The position numbers were made by a program, and so were the translations under genes. The notes beneath the pieces were generated by a model that was given only the letters and a program-made list of their open reading frames with translations, ran no database searches and was not told where the DNA came from. A DNA stretch of 64,000 bases from Bacteroidales bacterium UBA2287 (GTDB lineage Bacteria > Bacteroidota > Bacteroidia > Bacteroidales > Tenuifilaceae): the NCBI GenBank assembly GCA_002345675.1, contig DDWL01000026.1:96239-160238 (forward strand), written 5' to 3'. Of this stretch, positions 43,896-53,055 are shown one piece after another (the stretch's first letter is position 1; every line of letters starts with the position of its first letter).

Positions 43896-44846
43896 ATGAA
43901 AAAGATAGTTATAACATTTCTCACAATTATTGCTATTGGCGTTACACTCGGCTTTTCGCAAACCCCAAGCAAGCCCGAGCCTAAACTTTTTGTCGATGAA
44001 TCGGGGCAGGTTTTCATTCAATCCGACGAAAAAGCCTACTTTTTTGTTACCCCCGCCCAAAGACCTGGCGAGCTAACACAAATCCCAAGTGGCGATGAAG
44101 ACTCGAATCCAATGTCGTTCGATGGTAACGGAGCACACTATGTTTCGTATCGCGATGCAAAATCGGGCACAAATGTTCGGTATAAAATTATGGCCGACGG
44201 CGTTGCTCCTGTGTCAATAATTCAGTTCCAGTCGGGAATTCTATTTCAATATAATAGCATTTACTTTGTTGAAAAGGGCGCCGTGGCAAAATTTGCGGTA
44301 AAGGACAATATGACTGGCGCAGGCGAATCGTACGTGTCGTTTAACGGCGAGCCGTTTAAGGCCATTTCCGAAACATTTTCGGTTGAAAAGGACGGCGAAA
44401 GCACTTTAAAATACTACTCAACCGACAAGGTTGGAAACATGGAAGAAGTTAAAGAAGCAAAAATTACTGCCACTACCAACGCTTCGGTAAGTTTGGAGAA
44501 CATTTACTTCGACCTAAATAGCGATAAGCTCCGAAGCGAAGGTGTTAACGAGCTAAATAAGTTGGCTCAGCTACTTAATGCCTACCCAAATGTAGTAATC
44601 GAACTTAGTGCCCATACCGACACACGGGGCGAGGCAAACTACAACCAAGGCCTTTCCGAATCGAGAGCAAATGCTGCTGCGTCGTATCTTACATCGAAAG
44701 GAGTTAGCAAAAGTAGAATAACCGCTAAGGGTTATGGCGACAAAAAGCCCATAAATGAGTGCTTAAAAGGCACTACTTGCCCCGAAACCAAGCATAAGCA
44801 GAACAGGCGAGTTGAGATTCGAATTACTAAAATGGATGGCAAATAG
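43896..44846 (+). CDS. OmpA-family protein with Ig-like/OmpL47-like region
   Basis: 316 aa, start at ATG 43896 (the longer frame from 43782 overlaps the phosphatase). Signal peptide (1-20), an N-terminal domain shared with the next gene (DESGQVFI / DSTGKLFV), one OmpL47-like motif (KYYSTDKVGN), and the OmpA/MotB C-terminal domain (about 203-313) with NIYFDLNSDKL and ELSAHTDTRGEANYN. It probably ties the outer membrane to peptidoglycan. 13 bases after the phosphatase stop, so in its operon. Confidence 0.87.
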   Translation: MKKIVITFLTIIAIGVTLGFSQTPSKPEPKLFVDESGQVFIQSDEKAYFFVTPAQRPGELTQIPSGDEDSNPMSFDGNGAHYVSYRDAKSGTNVRYKIMADGVAPVSIIQFQSGILFQYNSIYFVEKGAVAKFAVKDNMTGAGESYVSFNGEPFKAISETFSVEKDGESTLKYYSTDKVGNMEEVKEAKITATTNASVSLENIYFDLNSDKLRSEGVNELNKLAQLLNAYPNVVIELSAHTDTRGEANYNQGLSESRANAAASYLTSKGVSKSRITAKGYGDKKPINECLKGTTCPETKHKQNRRVEIRITKMDGK

Positions 44847-44861
44847 CATAAAATATTTCCT

Positions 44862-46544
44862 ATGAAAATTTTTAGAATACTACTAACAGCAACCATTCTA
44901 TTTACCTGCAACTTGTTATTTGCTCAGGATGCCAAACCATTTTATAAAGACTCAACGGGTAAACTTTTTGTGCAACCCAACACCTCGGTTTTTATTTACA
45001 TTTCGACTAAGGCCGACGGCAGCGATGCTGTAAAGTTAATTAGCACACAACCCGAAGGAAACCCATTGCATTGGGACGGACATGGCTCACACCAGCTTAC
45101 CCACTTAAACTTATACCTTGGTCGCCGTATTAAGTTCGACGTTTTTGCCGATGGCCATGCTCCTAAAACATCGGCTACTTTCGATGCAACCATTGGCGTT
45201 CAGAAAAATGAGGTTGTATACCTTTCGGGAACTTGCGCAATGGAACTTACGTCGATTGACGAGAATTCGGGAATAAAAACCATATTTTACTCCGTAAATG
45301 GTTCCGATTTTAAGCCCTATACTTCTCCACTAAACTTCGACAAAGAGGGAGAATACATACTAAAATTTTATGCAACCGACAACGTTGGAAATACTGAGGA
45401 CACTGGCGAACGAAGGGTAATAATCGACACCACTCCGCCCGTTACAAAACTTGAAATTGAAGGGCCAAAGCATAACGAAGTTATATCGTACAGGTCGGTA
45501 ATAAAACTCAATGCCACCGATACCGTTGGCGTTAAGGAAACCTTTTACAGCATAAACAACGGGCCCGAGGCCCGATACGTAAAGCCCATTGCAGCTGGGC
45601 AACTTGCCGAAGGCGAACACTCCATTTCGTGGTACTCGATTGATATTGTAGGAAATGCCGAGCAAAAAGGGGCGTACACTTTCTTTGTCGACAAAACTCC
45701 ACCCATGGTTTTCGAAGAAATTGTGGGAAATACCTACATGCTTTCGGGGCGCGAGTTCTCGTCGGGTCGCAGTCAGCTAAAAATTGTGGCAGTCGACAAT
45801 AAAGCTGGGGTAAAGGATATTTACTACTCGATTAACAGCAACGAGTTTGTTCTTTTCGAAAAGCCTATTTACCTATCGGAAATAACTGGTGCGGTTACTA
45901 TTCGCTCGTATGCAATTGATAATGTTGGTAATAAAGGAACAAGCGATGCATCGGGGCAGCAATTCTCAATGCCCGAAGTTGACATAATGGGGCCAACCAT
46001 TAGCTACAAATTTGTTGGTAGCCAAAATAAATTGCGCGATACAACCTGGATTAGCCCTCAAACTAAGGTTTCAATTATTGCTACCGACAAAACTGCTGGG
46101 ATAAATCGTATTGAGTACAAACTCGACGATGCGCCAACCACTCAGTTTACCGAAGCTTTTACCGTTGCTCAATCGGGTTACCACAAGGTTAGCTGTACAG
46201 CTTACGATAATGTTGAGAACCTTAACATTTCGTCGTTTGCCTTTGGGGTCGATGCCCAAGAACCCGAACTGTTCCTCAACTTTTCGGTAAAACCGTTTAA
46301 GTTTGCAATTGTTGATGGCGAAAAAATACCAGTATTCTCCGCAGGAGTGGTCCTTTACGTTGCTGCAACCGACGATAAGTCGGGGGTTGACAAAATTACA
46401 TACACCCTAAACGATTCGCGGGAGCGTAAGTATAGCGAACCCATTACCAGCTTTAAAGTTGGGCAAATTCAAGAAGTTATAATAAAAGTAACCGACAAGT
46501 TGGGCAACCAAAAGGCTGAAAAAGTGAGATTTAGGGTAGAGTGA
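44862..46544 (+). CDS. OmpL47-type beta-repeat exported protein
   Basis: 560 aa. Signal peptide (1-21), an N-terminal domain paralogous to that of the OmpA gene just upstream, then about five OmpL47-type repeats (signature IFYSVNGSDF...YATDNVGNTE, recurring to residue 560). No C-terminal T9SS signal or OmpA domain. Probably a periplasmic or surface beta protein. Spacing to the OmpA gene is 15 bases. Confidence 0.83.
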   Translation: MKIFRILLTATILFTCNLLFAQDAKPFYKDSTGKLFVQPNTSVFIYISTKADGSDAVKLISTQPEGNPLHWDGHGSHQLTHLNLYLGRRIKFDVFADGHAPKTSATFDATIGVQKNEVVYLSGTCAMELTSIDENSGIKTIFYSVNGSDFKPYTSPLNFDKEGEYILKFYATDNVGNTEDTGERRVIIDTTPPVTKLEIEGPKHNEVISYRSVIKLNATDTVGVKETFYSINNGPEARYVKPIAAGQLAEGEHSISWYSIDIVGNAEQKGAYTFFVDKTPPMVFEEIVGNTYMLSGREFSSGRSQLKIVAVDNKAGVKDIYYSINSNEFVLFEKPIYLSEITGAVTIRSYAIDNVGNKGTSDASGQQFSMPEVDIMGPTISYKFVGSQNKLRDTTWISPQTKVSIIATDKTAGINRIEYKLDDAPTTQFTEAFTVAQSGYHKVSCTAYDNVENLNISSFAFGVDAQEPELFLNFSVKPFKFAIVDGEKIPVFSAGVVLYVAATDDKSGVDKITYTLNDSRERKYSEPITSFKVGQIQEVIIKVTDKLGNQKAEKVRFRVE

Positions 46545-46573
46545 TTTGAGAAATCAAAGTTACCTTTAATAAA

Positions 46574-46707
46574 TTTGCCACGGGCTTAAGCCCGTGGATA
46601 CTATAAACTAAAAAAGTTATGGCTTTAGCCCAACCTAATGAGTTACATTATGGCTAAAGCCATTTTTTGCACACCATATTATTCCACGGGCTGAAGCCCG
46701 TGGCAAA
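46574..46707. repeat. Nested palindromic element (REP/MITE-like)
   Basis: TTTGCCACGGG starts and CCCGTGGCAAA ends the 134-base element. Each end holds a palindrome: a perfect 20-base one at 46578-46597 and a near-perfect one at 46684-46703. An inner inverted pair is ATGGCTTTAGCC (46619-46630) and GGCTAAAGCCAT (46652-46663). The whole is a long inverted repeat of REP/RAYT-type. Confidence 0.7.
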
Positions 46708-46756
46708 TAAAATATTAACTAAAAAATAAATATTTTCTTACAACATCATTGCATAT

Positions 46757-47425
46757 ATGTCGTTAGTTGCCGCTGCCCTATTTCCAGCAATACTTATTGC
46801 AACACTATTCTACTTTCTCGACAAAAACCCCGAACCCGTAAAAGAGGTTATTAGGGCTTTTTTGGTTGGCATTCTGTCGGTTGTACTAACCCTAATTGTT
46901 GGGTTTACCATTGTTTTCCGAATGGAAATTGACGGCTCGTTTGGTAGCGCATTTATAAACTCGTTTTGGAACGCAGCATTTGTTGAAGAACTGGCCAAGT
47001 TCTCGGTATTTATGCTTTTTATTTACAGGCGTAAGCACTACGACGAGTGGTACGACGGCATTCTTTACGGAATAATGGTTGGACTTGGCTTTGCCTTTAT
47101 CGAAAATATTCTCTACTTCACAAGGCTTTTCGGCGAGCAGGGCTGGTCGATAGTATGGGTTCGCAGCATTTTTTCAATGCCAGTTCATGCAATGCTTGGC
47201 GGAATTATGGGATTCTTTGTTGGCTGGGCAAAGTTTAAAGCTAACAAGGTTTTTTCAAAATCGAGCCTTTTTCTTGCGCTTGCCATACCCATTAGCCTAC
47301 ATGGTTTTTTCAACTTCTTTTTAATGCTATGGCGTCAGGAGTTAGCCATTCTATCCTTTATCCTTTCCATTTCAATGTGGTTTGTTGTGCTTAAACTGAA
47401 AAAGAGGAGCCAGCAGGTTGGGTAA
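46757..47425 (+). CDS. PrsW-family intramembrane metalloprotease
   Basis: 222 aa with about seven membrane helices. Motifs EELAKF (about 77-82), FAFIEN (about 114-119) and MPVHAMLGG (about 137-145) match the PrsW catalytic EExxK / FxxxEN / H pattern. Members cleave anti-sigma factors (PrsW of Bacillus), but the target here is unknown. Confidence 0.85.
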   Translation: MSLVAAALFPAILIATLFYFLDKNPEPVKEVIRAFLVGILSVVLTLIVGFTIVFRMEIDGSFGSAFINSFWNAAFVEELAKFSVFMLFIYRRKHYDEWYDGILYGIMVGLGFAFIENILYFTRLFGEQGWSIVWVRSIFSMPVHAMLGGIMGFFVGWAKFKANKVFSKSSLFLALAIPISLHGFFNFFLMLWRQELAILSFILSISMWFVVLKLKKRSQQVG

Positions 47426-47622
47426 ATTCAGGCATGCTACATTTCACCTAAAACCCTCAAGTTATTAATAACCTACTATCTCTCGCAGATTGCGCAGATT
47501 ATTTAGATAAATGCAGATGAACAAATTTAAATCTGAATTCTAATTCTGCAAAAGTGGTTACAACCGTTTAAACGTTTGGGGAAACCATTTTTTTTCGCTA
47601 ACATAGTGGTTTGATTTTATAT

Positions 47623-48198
47623 ATGAATAGTTGGCTAAAAAATGTGATAAAAGAAGTTATTCCCTTAACCGATGAGGAATGGGCCTTTTTTATACAATTT
47701 GGTAAAACAATTAAACTAAAGCCCAACGATACTTTTTTTACCAGTGGGGTTGTTGCTGATAAAGTTGGTTTTTTAAAAGAAGGCATTTTAAGAGCATACC
47801 ATACTAAAGATTGTGGCAAAGTTATAACTTGCTACTTCTACCATCTCCCCAAAAATAACATTGTTTCACTTCATACTTCCTTTACTCAGGACAAACCCAG
47901 CGAACATACCGTGGAAGCTATAACCAATTGCGAGATTCTGTACCTCGAAAAATCTGATCTCCATTCTTGCTTGGAACGTTACCCTGCATTTGAAAGGTTG
48001 GTAAGAATATTTGCCGAAAATGAGTACCTTAAAAGTTCGAAAAGAATAAATGACCTACAAACTGAGTCTGCAAAAGAGATTTACAGAACCTTTTTAAGGG
48101 AATCGGGTGACTTGCTCTTAAAAGTTCCTCAGCACATGATAGCTAGCTACCTGGGAATGTCGCAGTACACATTAAGTAAAATTAAAAAAGAAATTTAA
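47623..48198 (+). CDS. Crp/Fnr-family transcriptional regulator
   Basis: 191 aa from ATG 47623. N-terminal cyclic-nucleotide-binding jelly roll (about 20-115), then a dimerisation helix and a C-terminal winged helix-turn-helix (about 150-191; HMIASYLGMSQYTLSKIKKE). No FNR-type cysteines are seen. Similar Bacteroidota regulators lack a known ligand. Region 47426-47610 has GCAGATTGCGCAGATT-like repeats and no gene. Confidence 0.8.
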   Translation: MNSWLKNVIKEVIPLTDEEWAFFIQFGKTIKLKPNDTFFTSGVVADKVGFLKEGILRAYHTKDCGKVITCYFYHLPKNNIVSLHTSFTQDKPSEHTVEAITNCEILYLEKSDLHSCLERYPAFERLVRIFAENEYLKSSKRINDLQTESAKEIYRTFLRESGDLLLKVPQHMIASYLGMSQYTLSKIKKEI

Positions 48199-48372
48199 TC
48201 CCTCCTTTTTGGCATTTACCAAAATGCAACTCATTTGAATACCATACATTTGTTGCTTAAATCATGTTGTATTACAAAAAAATCAGGTTGAAAGAACTCT
48301 CTTTTAACGTTTTTACACCCTCGTTCAACTATTCAATTCAATATAATGGACATAATCTTAAACAAAACGAAA

Positions 48373-51300
48373 ATGAAAAGTAAAATTCTCTCATTATTGC
48401 TATTGGTACTAATTACCAGCAGTGCATGGGCGCAAACCTATTCGGGGGGCGATGGCACCGAAGGCAATCCCTTTCAAATTGCCAACCTTACCGACCTGCA
48501 ATACTTAAGCGAACACTCGGGTGATTGGGGTCTATATTTTATTCAAACAGCCAATATTGATGCTTCGGCAACTTCTACATGGAACTCTGGCTCTGGATTT
48601 TCGCCAATAGGTACATACGTTAATTTTCCTTTTACAGGTAGTTTTAATGGAGACGGTCATACTATTACTGGACTTTATATTAATCGTTCAACAACTAACG
48701 GAGTTGCAATGTTTGGCTATACCGTAGGGGCAACCATTGAAAATACAGGTTTAGTAAACGTTTCAATTGTGGGCAATGAACTAGTAAGTGCATTGGTAGG
48801 AAGAACAGGAGAAAACACAACAATAAGCAATTGCTTTAGTACAGGAGCAATTTCAAGTGGCAGTTACTATGGAATGGTTGGCGGTTTAATAGGATATCAC
48901 GCTGGCTCGTCATCGCTTGAGAATAGCTACAGCAGGGCCAGCATAACCGGAACACGCCCTGGAGGTACGCGCAGCCTAGGAGGCTTAATAGGCTCAACCC
49001 ATGCTTCAAGCGTCACCAACTGTTACAGCACTGGTGCTGTTAGCGGCGGAGTTGAAGGTTCTACTGGTGGATTAATTGGGTGGAGCATGGCAACTGAGTC
49101 GAATAACTTCTGGGATAACCAAACATCGGGGCAAGCCACAAGCGCAGCTGGTGTTGGCAAAACAACCGCCGAAATGCACGATGCCTCGCTTTATATGAAT
49201 GCCAGTTGGGATTTTATGGACGAAATAATTAATGGCATTAATGAAATATGGGGTATTAACTCAGTTGAAAACGGCGGTTACCCTTTTCTTGCTTGGCAGG
49301 GCTACACAAATGATGCTGAGCTTTCACTCTCCACGCAACAAGTTACTAATATTTCTACTCTATCTCAAAGTGCAACAGCAAACGGAACAATTTATACGTT
49401 AGGTGTACCTGCACCTCTACAACACGGCGTTTGCTGGAATACAACCGGCAACCCTACGCTGGCAGACAATTATACCGAAGAAGGAGTACCTTCATCAGGT
49501 AGTTTTACATCCGAAATGACCGGATTAACAATTCACGAAGTTTATTATGTTCGGTCCTATGCAACCAACAGCAGCGAAACGGTTTACGGTAACGAAGTTT
49601 CTTTTGTTCTAACAAGTGCTGTAGCCCCATCGACAGGAATTGGCACATCTTCTTCGCCTTACGAAATTGCAACCCTCGAAAACCTGTTGTGGCTATCGGA
49701 AACCCAAAGCGAATGGGCTGCTGGGAAGTATTTCATTCAAACTAATAACATTGACGCGTCTGTTTCAACATACTTAAATGAAGGGAAAGGCTTTTCTCCA
49801 ATTGGTATTTACGATTGGCCAAATTTTAGTGTTGCGTTTCAGGGAAACTACGACGGACAAGGGCATTTTATTGGTGGCTTGTATATAAACCGTACAGAGC
49901 GCGATTACAATAGCTTGTTTGGGTTTTTATATGGTTCAGCTTCGGTTAAAAACCTGGGGGTAACCAATGCGAATATAAATGGCAAAGGTGTAGCCGCATT
50001 GGTTGGGTGTGTTTACTCAAGCAACGTAACCATTAGTAATTGCTACGCTACCGGTACTGTAACTTCAACAATAGGCTATACCGGAGGGCTTGTTGGATTG
50101 CTTGCATACGGAACAATGAATAACTGTTACAGCAATACAGTAGTGATTGGGAATAGTTATAACGGCTCTTTTATTGGCCGAGTTCAGGGAGGAAAAGTAT
50201 ATAACTGCTATACTGCCGGAAGTGTAACCAAAAAAGCCGGTTCGCCTTATATGACCTATACTGGAGGTTTTGCCGGAGCTATTGATAATTCAGCAATAGT
50301 AAGTAATTGTTACTCAACGGCCAGTGTGGGCGATGGAAATGTGGTTGGTGGCTTTGTTGCTTCCTTAAGCAGTGCAACTGTTTCAAATTGTTTTTGGGAT
50401 ACCCAAACATCGGGGCAAACTGCCAGTGCCGCTGGCACAGGAAAAACCTCCGTCGAAATGCAGAGTGTATGCACATACCTTGATGCTAGCTGGGATTTTG
50501 CCGATGAGAATCGCAATGGAACTAACGAACTATGGACAATAAATTCTACCGATAACAACGGCTATCCAGCATTAGCATGGCAGGGATATACCAATATTCA
50601 AGTTGCTCCAACCGAAGCGGTAAGCAGCATTTTGTTGTCTGACATCACCCACAACAGTATCACATTACAAGGGTTTACTGCACCTACAAACGGTGCCGAG
50701 GGATATGCAATTTACATTAACCACGAGGATGCCAATTGGACAGTTCCTGTTGATGGTGTTGAACCAACTCCCATTGTTGGCGATTACGATGGAAATGGCT
50801 CCGAATGCTTTTACTTCGGAACATCTGCTACACCAAATATTTCAATAACTGGATTGCACCCTAACACCAGCTATTTCGTTAAGGTTTATGCCTACAATAG
50901 CTGTACTAATGTTTACTGGGAGAAAGTTGGATCCATTGCAAATGAAACCACACTTCAAAAAGAACTTACCATAACTGGCACGTTCACAGTTAATAGTAAG
51001 ATTTATGATGGAACAACCGATTGTGTAGTGGCTACGAACAATTTATTACTCGACGGAGTTGTTGGAGCTGACGTTGTTTCACTGGATAATATTGTGCTGG
51101 CATTTGCATCCTCGGATGTGGCGAATGGAATTCTCGTTAGCATTTTAAGTGCTGAAATTTCGGGTGGTAATGCAAATAATTACACCCTGTCGTTAGTTGA
51201 AGTGCCCAACACAACCGCAGATATTACAGTAAAATCTCTCTCGATTACCGCTAATAGCGAGTCGAAGATTTATGGCGAAATCGACCCTGTTTTCACCGTA

Positions 51301-52509
51301 TTGTACGATGGTTTTATAGATGGTGAAAATGAAAGCGTTCTTGGAGGAACCCTCAATATCGACCGTGAGCTGGGTGAAGATGTTGGTGACTACACAATTA
51401 CGCCTTCTGGCCTTGCCTCAACAAACTACAGCATAAACTTTGTAAATGGCAATCTCGCCATCACCGCAATTGAGCTTACACTTGAAGGAACATTCATTGC
51501 CCTTGATAAAGAGTACGATGGAACTACCGATGGAGCAATGGTTACAAACAATATAATTCTTAATGGTATTATTGGTATTGACGAGGTTTCACTGGATAAT
51601 ATTGTGCTGGAATTTGCATCTTCGAACGTTGCAAATAACATAATTGTTAACATTGCTAATGCTGAACTTACAGGTGAAAATGCGGGTAATTACACTTTAT
51701 CGTTGACTGGAGCGCCCGCTACAACAGCAAATATAACAGCAATAGCCCTCACAATTACTGCTAATAACCAGTCGAAAGTTTACGGCGAAAGTGACCCAAC
51801 TTATACCGCATTGTTCAATGGCTTCATTTCTGGGGAAGACGAGTCGGATTTAGGTGGCACTTTAACATTTAACCGCGAACCAGGAGAAGATGTGAATACC
51901 TACGCCATCGCTCCTAGCGGACACACTTCTACCAATTACAATATCGATTTTTTTGAAGGTATGCTAACCATAACCCCCATGGAACTTGCCATTGGAGGAA
52001 CCTTTACTGCCGAAAATAAGGAATACGACGGAACAGTTGTAGCAACCATTGCCGAAAATAACCTTACACTTCAAACCCCAATTTCGGGCGACGATGTTAG
52101 CCTTACGGCTATTGTGGTTGAATTTGCAACCGCCACCATTGCCGATGGCATTGTGGTAAATATTGTTAGCGCTGAGCTCGACGGTACCGATAAGAACAAC
52201 TACACCCTATCGCTTACTGACGCTCCAACTACGTTGGCTAATATTACCGAACATGTGGGAGTTGAAACCGATGCCCTAAATGGATTAAGCGTTTTCCCAA
52301 ATCCTTTTACCAATACCATAAATATTGCAAATGCCAATAACGTTCAGCGCGTGGTTATAACCAATATTGTTGGCGAGGTAGTAATGAATATTGACCTTAA
52401 CCAATCGCCATCGCACACGCTAACCACCAATGTCCCAAGTGGTGTTTACCTTGTAACTCTTATTGCTAACGACGGTAGCAGGGTTGTAAGGAAGATGGTA
52501 CGGAAGTAA
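48373..52509 (+). CDS. GLUG/MBG-repeat surface protein with T9SS type A sorting domain
   Basis: 1378 aa from ATG 48373 (alternative ATG 48346). Signal peptide (1-19), two GLUG-rich beta regions (each with repeated GGLIG/NCYSTG motifs), a fibronectin-like segment, several MBG domains (repeat signatures YDGTTD, SKIYGEIDPVFT) and a C-terminal T9SS sorting domain (YPNPFTN-like VFPNPFTN ... GVYLVTL ... VRKMVRK). It is exported and anchored by the type IX system; likely an adhesin or surface structure. Confidence 0.88.
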   Translation: MKSKILSLLLLVLITSSAWAQTYSGGDGTEGNPFQIANLTDLQYLSEHSGDWGLYFIQTANIDASATSTWNSGSGFSPIGTYVNFPFTGSFNGDGHTITGLYINRSTTNGVAMFGYTVGATIENTGLVNVSIVGNELVSALVGRTGENTTISNCFSTGAISSGSYYGMVGGLIGYHAGSSSLENSYSRASITGTRPGGTRSLGGLIGSTHASSVTNCYSTGAVSGGVEGSTGGLIGWSMATESNNFWDNQTSGQATSAAGVGKTTAEMHDASLYMNASWDFMDEIINGINEIWGINSVENGGYPFLAWQGYTNDAELSLSTQQVTNISTLSQSATANGTIYTLGVPAPLQHGVCWNTTGNPTLADNYTEEGVPSSGSFTSEMTGLTIHEVYYVRSYATNSSETVYGNEVSFVLTSAVAPSTGIGTSSSPYEIATLENLLWLSETQSEWAAGKYFIQTNNIDASVSTYLNEGKGFSPIGIYDWPNFSVAFQGNYDGQGHFIGGLYINRTERDYNSLFGFLYGSASVKNLGVTNANINGKGVAALVGCVYSSNVTISNCYATGTVTSTIGYTGGLVGLLAYGTMNNCYSNTVVIGNSYNGSFIGRVQGGKVYNCYTAGSVTKKAGSPYMTYTGGFAGAIDNSAIVSNCYSTASVGDGNVVGGFVASLSSATVSNCFWDTQTSGQTASAAGTGKTSVEMQSVCTYLDASWDFADENRNGTNELWTINSTDNNGYPALAWQGYTNIQVAPTEAVSSILLSDITHNSITLQGFTAPTNGAEGYAIYINHEDANWTVPVDGVEPTPIVGDYDGNGSECFYFGTSATPNISITGLHPNTSYFVKVYAYNSCTNVYWEKVGSIANETTLQKELTITGTFTVNSKIYDGTTDCVVATNNLLLDGVVGADVVSLDNIVLAFASSDVANGILVSILSAEISGGNANNYTLSLVEVPNTTADITVKSLSITANSESKIYGEIDPVFTVLYDGFIDGENESVLGGTLNIDRELGEDVGDYTITPSGLASTNYSINFVNGNLAITAIELTLEGTFIALDKEYDGTTDGAMVTNNIILNGIIGIDEVSLDNIVLEFASSNVANNIIVNIANAELTGENAGNYTLSLTGAPATTANITAIALTITANNQSKVYGESDPTYTALFNGFISGEDESDLGGTLTFNREPGEDVNTYAIAPSGHTSTNYNIDFFEGMLTITPMELAIGGTFTAENKEYDGTVVATIAENNLTLQTPISGDDVSLTAIVVEFATATIADGIVVNIVSAELDGTDKNNYTLSLTDAPTTLANITEHVGVETDALNGLSVFPNPFTNTINIANANNVQRVVITNIVGEVVMNIDLNQSPSHTLTTNVPSGVYLVTLIANDGSRVVRKMVRK

Positions 52510-52528
52510 TAGGAATTATAACTCTTTT

Positions 52529-52562
52529 AAAGAAGCCTCGAGAAATCGGGGCTTCTTTTTTT
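52529..52562 (+). terminator. Terminator after the first giant surface gene
   Basis: Stem AGAAGCC-T-CGA (52531-52541) pairs with TCG-G-GGCTTCT (52546-52556) around GAAA, followed by a T run. Confidence 0.85.
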
Positions 52563-52771
52563 TAAAACCATATCAAAAACAATGTTTCGGGTTATGCCCA
52601 TAGTAATGTAAACTCTCCTTTTTTACACTTCCCCCTACCCTACCTGCACAAACTACGTAGCTAAAATTGGTAATTTTTACGGATTGACTGGTCTATTGCG
52701 CTGCTATACTTTTACAGTATAATTAAATCGCAGCATTTCGAACAAACCCTTACTATTAAAAATCTTCGAAG

Positions 52772-53017
52772 TTGACCCGTAATTTGCAAATAGAGAGCCG
52801 ATTAAATTTTGCCAAAAATTATTTAATCAATGGCGAAATTGAAGCCTGTTTTGCTGCTTGCGAACAAATTGAGAAACTATTTGAGGAACTTGACATGCAG
52901 CATAAAACTACTGCTAACGACGAGGCTTTAAAGCAATTTACTGAAATTAAACGGAAGCTAAACAGCATTATGGCCAATGAAGTTCGAAAAGGGAAGCATA
53001 TGAAAACTATAGAGTAA
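52772..53017 (+). CDS. Possible small helical protein
   Basis: 81 aa from TTG 52772. Charged, with helices and a Cys pair (FAACEQ). It lies 39 bases before the 2,248-aa adhesin and after a TATACT/AGTATA dyad (52705-52721), so it may be a leader ORF or small co-transcribed protein. No homologue recognised and no ATG start; low confidence. The rest of 52510-53055 holds the terminator and the dyad. Confidence 0.35.
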   Translation: MTRNLQIESRLNFAKNYLINGEIEACFAACEQIEKLFEELDMQHKTTANDEALKQFTEIKRKLNSIMANEVRKGKHMKTIE

Positions 53018-53055
53018 AATAAACTAACATAATTAGAAACCAAACAACAAAAACC

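Noticed and set aside
47426..47610. GCAGATT-type repeat as a gene or operator
   Set aside because: Only short degenerate copies (GCAGATTGCGCAGATT) without a clear dyad; probably old repeat debris.
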